Assembly: GCA_030618975.1 (NCBI GenBank)
Contig: JAUXCH010000026.1
Coordinates: 1-16,466 of the forward strand
Reading direction: 5' to 3'
From: Planctomycetia bacterium
GTDB lineage: Bacteria > Planctomycetota > PLA2 > JAEUHO01
DNA: 16,466 nucleotides
Positions 13,572 to 16,466 of this stretch are shown here, piece by piece (the first letter of the stretch is position 1; each line of letters begins with the position of its first letter). Below the pieces are notes generated by a model. That model saw only the letters and a program-made list of their open reading frames with translations, was not told the DNA's origin and did not search any database. A program made the translations under genes and the position numbers.

Positions 13572-16235
13572 ATGACCACCCACTCGAGAGCACGGCGCAT
13601 ACGTCGCGTCGTGCCGATCTTCCTCGCGCTGACGGGCACACTCCTCGCAGCGGCCTGCGGCGGCAGCAGCAGCAGCGACCCCAACCCGATCGTGCAGGTG
13701 CACAAGTTCACCTACAACAACGACACGGGCGTCTACACCGTAGTCGACCCCGACGAGGTCGTGACCACCGTCACGCAGGACGACGTCGACCGCGACCTCG
13801 TCGGCTCCCTCTGCGGCAAGTGCCACGAGGAGCAGGTGGACCACGTCAAGGACTCGGTCCACTTCCAGCTCGCCGCGGGCACGGAGCGGATCATGTACCC
13901 CGGAGGCGGCGCGCACGGCATGCTCGACCGCGCCTGCGGCCTGCCCGCCACCACCGGCCTCACGAACTCGATCTCCAACATCGGGCTCGGCGAGTGCGCC
14001 AAGTGCCACGTCGGCCGCTACCTCCCGGTCATGGAGGGCGCCTTCGCCACCATGTTCGACCAGATGGGCCTGCCCGACGCGCAGCAACAGGCCACGACGC
14101 TGATCAACGCGGGCATCGACTGCCTGGTCTGCCACGCGGAGAACTACAAGGCCCACCCGACGGACGCGGGCCGGATCCTGGCGGACATCGCCGCGTCCGC
14201 GACCCCGGACGCCGCGTCGCCGACCATCCTCGGGGTAGCCCGCGACTCCCGCGACAACGCGGACTTCAACGGCGACGGCGCACCCGACTACGTGCTCTAC
14301 TCGAAGGTCGGGGGCGAGCTCGACACGCCGCTGATGATGGACACGGACGGCAACGGCACGCCCGACACCCCGTGGCCGACGGTCGCGCAGGACCGGAGCC
14401 TCGAGGCCTTGGCCTCGATCGGCGTCACGAACGAGCACACCTGCCTGCGGTGCCACGAGCACGCGCGCACCGGCTACAAGCGTGGGACCCTCTTCGTCGA
14501 AGGTCACGACGTCCACTCGACCGCGAGTACCGGTCCCTTCGAGGACAACGAGAACCAGTGCACCGTCTGCCACGTCCTGCCGGACGGCAACCACAAGTTC
14601 GTGCGCGGCCACATGGTGGGCGGCGACCTGGGCGCCGCGGACTTCCCGCCGCCCCCGCCCGGCGTGCTGCCGGATCCGAACGATCCGACGGACCTGACCT
14701 GCACCACCTGCCACGACGTGAAGGACCTGCCTGCCGGCATCCACAGCGCGCGGCACTTGGAGACGATCTCCTGTCAGACCTGCCACATCCCGTGGGGCAG
14801 CGGCATCACCTACTCGCTCTTCGGGCACGGCGGGCACGTCGCGTTCGGACGCACCGAGGACGGCCGCGACACGAAGATCATCGCCGCGGACATGATGATG
14901 GCCGGTGACAAGGCCGATCTCGACGCGGACTTCGAGGCGTTCAAGACGGTTCCGATCTTCACGTGGTTCGACGGCGGGACGTCCTTCCTGGCCCAGTCGC
15001 TCGCGGTCCGCGGCTACCGAAACGCCCGGATCGTCCCCTTCAAGCCGATGGCGAACGGCATGGTCTTCGACGCGCGCTTCTTCGACGGCGTGATGATGCA
15101 GAACGACGCCAAGAATCCCGACATGTCGTCGTACATGTTCAACGCGCACTCGATGTACCGGTTCTTCTACAACAACGACGGCGCGAACGGGGACAACGCC
15201 AAGGCCTTCAAGGGCCTTGGCATGCTCGACATGACGCGCGACGAGGTCGCGAAGATCACGCTCGGCGAGTTCCAGAATCCGGATGCCACGTTCGACAGCC
15301 TGACGATGGCAATGATGCAGATCTTCCCGAACCTGGTCTACTTCGACAAGGCGAACTTCGGCTACGAGCACTTCATGGCACCGACGGGCTCCCCGTACGA
15401 CCTGACGGGGCCGGACGGAACCGGTGGCCCCGACGGCATCATCGACTCCGGAACGGACTTCCACTTCGACATGCTGAACGCGGCCAACAGTGGCCTGATG
15501 CAGTTCATGGGCTTCAACGGGCCGATGGGCTTCGCGCCGGCGTACTCGTGGTACCCGGCCTACGGCGACGTCCGGCAGCCCATCAGCATGAAGCTGCCCG
15601 ACGGCAGCCTCATGAAGATGTTCCTCGGCATGCAGGGCATGAAGATCACGGACGAGGACGAGCGAAACGCCTACATGGCCTCGATCGCCAACTACCCCGC
15701 GTTCTCGCAGGTGACGCTCGGTGGTCACGGCGTCCTTCCCAAGGAGCAGGCTCTCGGAAGCTCGTGCGCGGACTGTCACGGTCCCAGCGGCGTGATGGCC
15801 CACAAGGTGCCGGTCGCGAAGAAGGAGCTCGTCGACATGGGTCCGATGGGCCAGTTCGAGTTCCCCGTCTACCAGTGGAGGTACTACAAGCTCCACGACC
15901 TGATCGATCGCGGGCTCGCTGCGAGCAGCGAGGACGTGGCGGATGGAAGTGTGGACATGGACATCCATGACGACACGACGGTTCTGCGCGTGAGCACCAC
16001 CGAGTTCACGCTGAACTGGTTTGCCGCCTACGCCGGCATGCCGTCCGAGTACCGCCCTGCGGACGACGCGACGGCCCTGGCGGGGACGAGCCTGGAGGCT
16101 TCCGACCTCACCTGGAACGGCGGGGAGTGGATGCCGGTGCTCGAGCCGGTCACCATTCTGACGACCAACCTGGAGGTCCTGGGCTACCCGGCCAGTGGCA
16201 TCCCGACCACCTCCACGAGCAAGCCCGCCAAGTAG
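13572..16235 (+). CDS. Octahaem c-type cytochrome lipoprotein, OTR-like
   Basis: This 887-residue exported electron-transfer protein carries eight CXXCH haem sites: residues 81-85, 142-146, 184-188, 291-295, 330-334, 377-381, 401-405 and 732-736. The signal peptide ends in the lipobox LAAAC (Cys29), followed by the flexible linker GGSSSSDPNP, so it is membrane-anchored outside the cytoplasm. Two Ca-binding-like Asp/Asn loops occur, DFNGDGAPD (231-239) and DTDGNGTPD (257-265). The 327-residue stretch between haems 7 and 8 is Met-, Phe- and Asn-rich and contains FTWFDGG and ARIVPFKPMANG, reminiscent of octahaem tetrathionate-reductase-family cytochromes (compare IYPFK). That link is from memory and unproven, and the length exceeds those enzymes. 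ATG 13572 has GGAG 10 bases upstream; the longer frame from 13494 would bury the signal peptide. Substrate and partner are unknown. Confidence 0.87.
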   Translation: MTTHSRARRIRRVVPIFLALTGTLLAAACGGSSSSDPNPIVQVHKFTYNNDTGVYTVVDPDEVVTTVTQDDVDRDLVGSLCGKCHEEQVDHVKDSVHFQLAAGTERIMYPGGGAHGMLDRACGLPATTGLTNSISNIGLGECAKCHVGRYLPVMEGAFATMFDQMGLPDAQQQATTLINAGIDCLVCHAENYKAHPTDAGRILADIAASATPDAASPTILGVARDSRDNADFNGDGAPDYVLYSKVGGELDTPLMMDTDGNGTPDTPWPTVAQDRSLEALASIGVTNEHTCLRCHEHARTGYKRGTLFVEGHDVHSTASTGPFEDNENQCTVCHVLPDGNHKFVRGHMVGGDLGAADFPPPPPGVLPDPNDPTDLTCTTCHDVKDLPAGIHSARHLETISCQTCHIPWGSGITYSLFGHGGHVAFGRTEDGRDTKIIAADMMMAGDKADLDADFEAFKTVPIFTWFDGGTSFLAQSLAVRGYRNARIVPFKPMANGMVFDARFFDGVMMQNDAKNPDMSSYMFNAHSMYRFFYNNDGANGDNAKAFKGLGMLDMTRDEVAKITLGEFQNPDATFDSLTMAMMQIFPNLVYFDKANFGYEHFMAPTGSPYDLTGPDGTGGPDGIIDSGTDFHFDMLNAANSGLMQFMGFNGPMGFAPAYSWYPAYGDVRQPISMKLPDGSLMKMFLGMQGMKITDEDERNAYMASIANYPAFSQVTLGGHGVLPKEQALGSSCADCHGPSGVMAHKVPVAKKELVDMGPMGQFEFPVYQWRYYKLHDLIDRGLAASSEDVADGSVDMDIHDDTTVLRVSTTEFTLNWFAAYAGMPSEYRPADDATALAGTSLEASDLTWNGGEWMPVLEPVTILTTNLEVLGYPASGIPTTSTSKPAK

Positions 16236-16259
16236 GGTCGGACTCTTCCGCACACCTTC

Positions 16260-16293
16260 GCAGCCGGCCGGGTCGATCCCGGCCGGCTGCCTT
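16260..16293 (+). terminator. Intrinsic terminator of the cytochrome gene
   Basis: Positions 16260-16272 and 16278-16290 form a perfect 13-bp GC-rich stem with loop TCGAT, followed by the short T-tract TTT (16291-16293), 24 bases after the stop codon. Confidence 0.85.
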
Positions 16294-16302
16294 TCATTCC
16301 TG

Positions 16303-16347
16303 AGGACCGACACCCGGTACGAGTTTTCGGCATTCGGATTCCCAGCC
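16303..16347 (+). repeat. Dispersed intergenic repeat, copy C (3' of cytochrome)
   Basis: It begins AGGACCGACACCCGGTAC and contains TTTTCGGCATTCGGATTCCC-like sequence, matching copy A (8162-8206) at 39 of 45 bases without gaps. The pairing bases of the copy A stem are not conserved here. It lies 12 bases beyond the terminator hairpin. Confidence 0.75.
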
Positions 16348-16402
16348 GCGCGCGTAGCCTCCCCTCCGGCTCCCCACCCGCAACGGACGGCCGGTTTTGC
16401 TC

Positions 16403-16466
16403 ATGCGTCGCCCCCTGCTCCTCGCGCTCCCGGTTCCTCTCCCCCTCCCCGCAGACGACCGGGAGG
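16403..16466 (+). CDS. Possible start of an exported protein, cut by the window edge
   Basis: An ATG at 16403 opens MRRPLLLALPVPLPLPADDR, which looks like a signal peptide (basic start, Leu-rich core), and runs off the right end in frame. No Shine-Dalgarno is seen, the core is unusually Pro-rich, and only 21 codons are visible, so this is tentative. Confidence 0.3.
   Translation, partial: MRRPLLLALPVPLPLPADDRE

Noticed and set aside
13431..16313. Minus-strand open frame of 960 codons opposite the cytochrome
   Set aside because: It is Val/Arg/His-rich with no domain, while the other strand encodes eight haem sites and a signal peptide.
1..16466. CRISPR array, tRNA, rRNA, insertion sequence or prophage
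   Set aside because: No regularly spaced repeats, tRNA-like folds, rRNA sequence, transposase or integrase motifs were seen by reading; small structured RNAs cannot be excluded without a covariance search.

Overview
The window is a very GC-rich stretch of bacterial chromosome with about fourteen complete genes and one partial reading frame at the right edge. The gene content suggests a free-living Gram-negative bacterium: a eukaryote-type Ser/Thr kinase, an ASH/DUF1573 exported protein, a TAXI-type TRAP transporter, a large lipoprotein multiheme cytochrome c and a bacterial histone-fold protein. Planctomycetota is my best guess and Myxococcota or a related lineage is an alternative; this rests on gene content only. 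I see no rRNA, tRNA, CRISPR array, transposase or phage gene.

Left part (1-4500): a soluble Ser/Thr kinase (+) whose catalytic-loop Lys is replaced by Gln; a 378-bp spacer with a strong minus-strand intrinsic terminator; a double-length ThyX-like protein (-); a small, lysine-rich-tailed histone-fold protein (+) with a strong ribosome binding site and a textbook terminator; and an NAD-dependent sugar epimerase/dehydratase (-).

Middle (4640-8150): a tightly packed, translationally coupled four-gene unit on the + strand. It encodes an exported protein with three ASH/DUF1573-like repeats, a four-helix membrane protein, N-carbamoylputrescine amidase (aguB) and agmatine deiminase (aguA). The last two enzymes together convert agmatine to putrescine. 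Next is a Phd/VapC-type toxin-antitoxin pair with an inverted-repeat operator and an apparently leaderless promoter, then a convergent membrane protein of unknown function (-).

Right part (10400-16466): a two-gene TRAP-TAXI uptake system (lipoprotein binding protein plus fused 4TM/12TM permease), then an 887-residue lipoprotein cytochrome with eight CXXCH haem sites, distantly reminiscent of octahaem tetrathionate-reductase-like proteins, ending in a strong terminator. A possible signal-peptide start lies at the right edge.

A dispersed repeat with the core TTCGGCATTGGGATTCCC occurs three times, each just 3' of a gene (aguA, the toxin, the cytochrome). One copy carries a 22-bp perfect inverted repeat. 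The histone-fold protein and this repeat family are the most interesting items.
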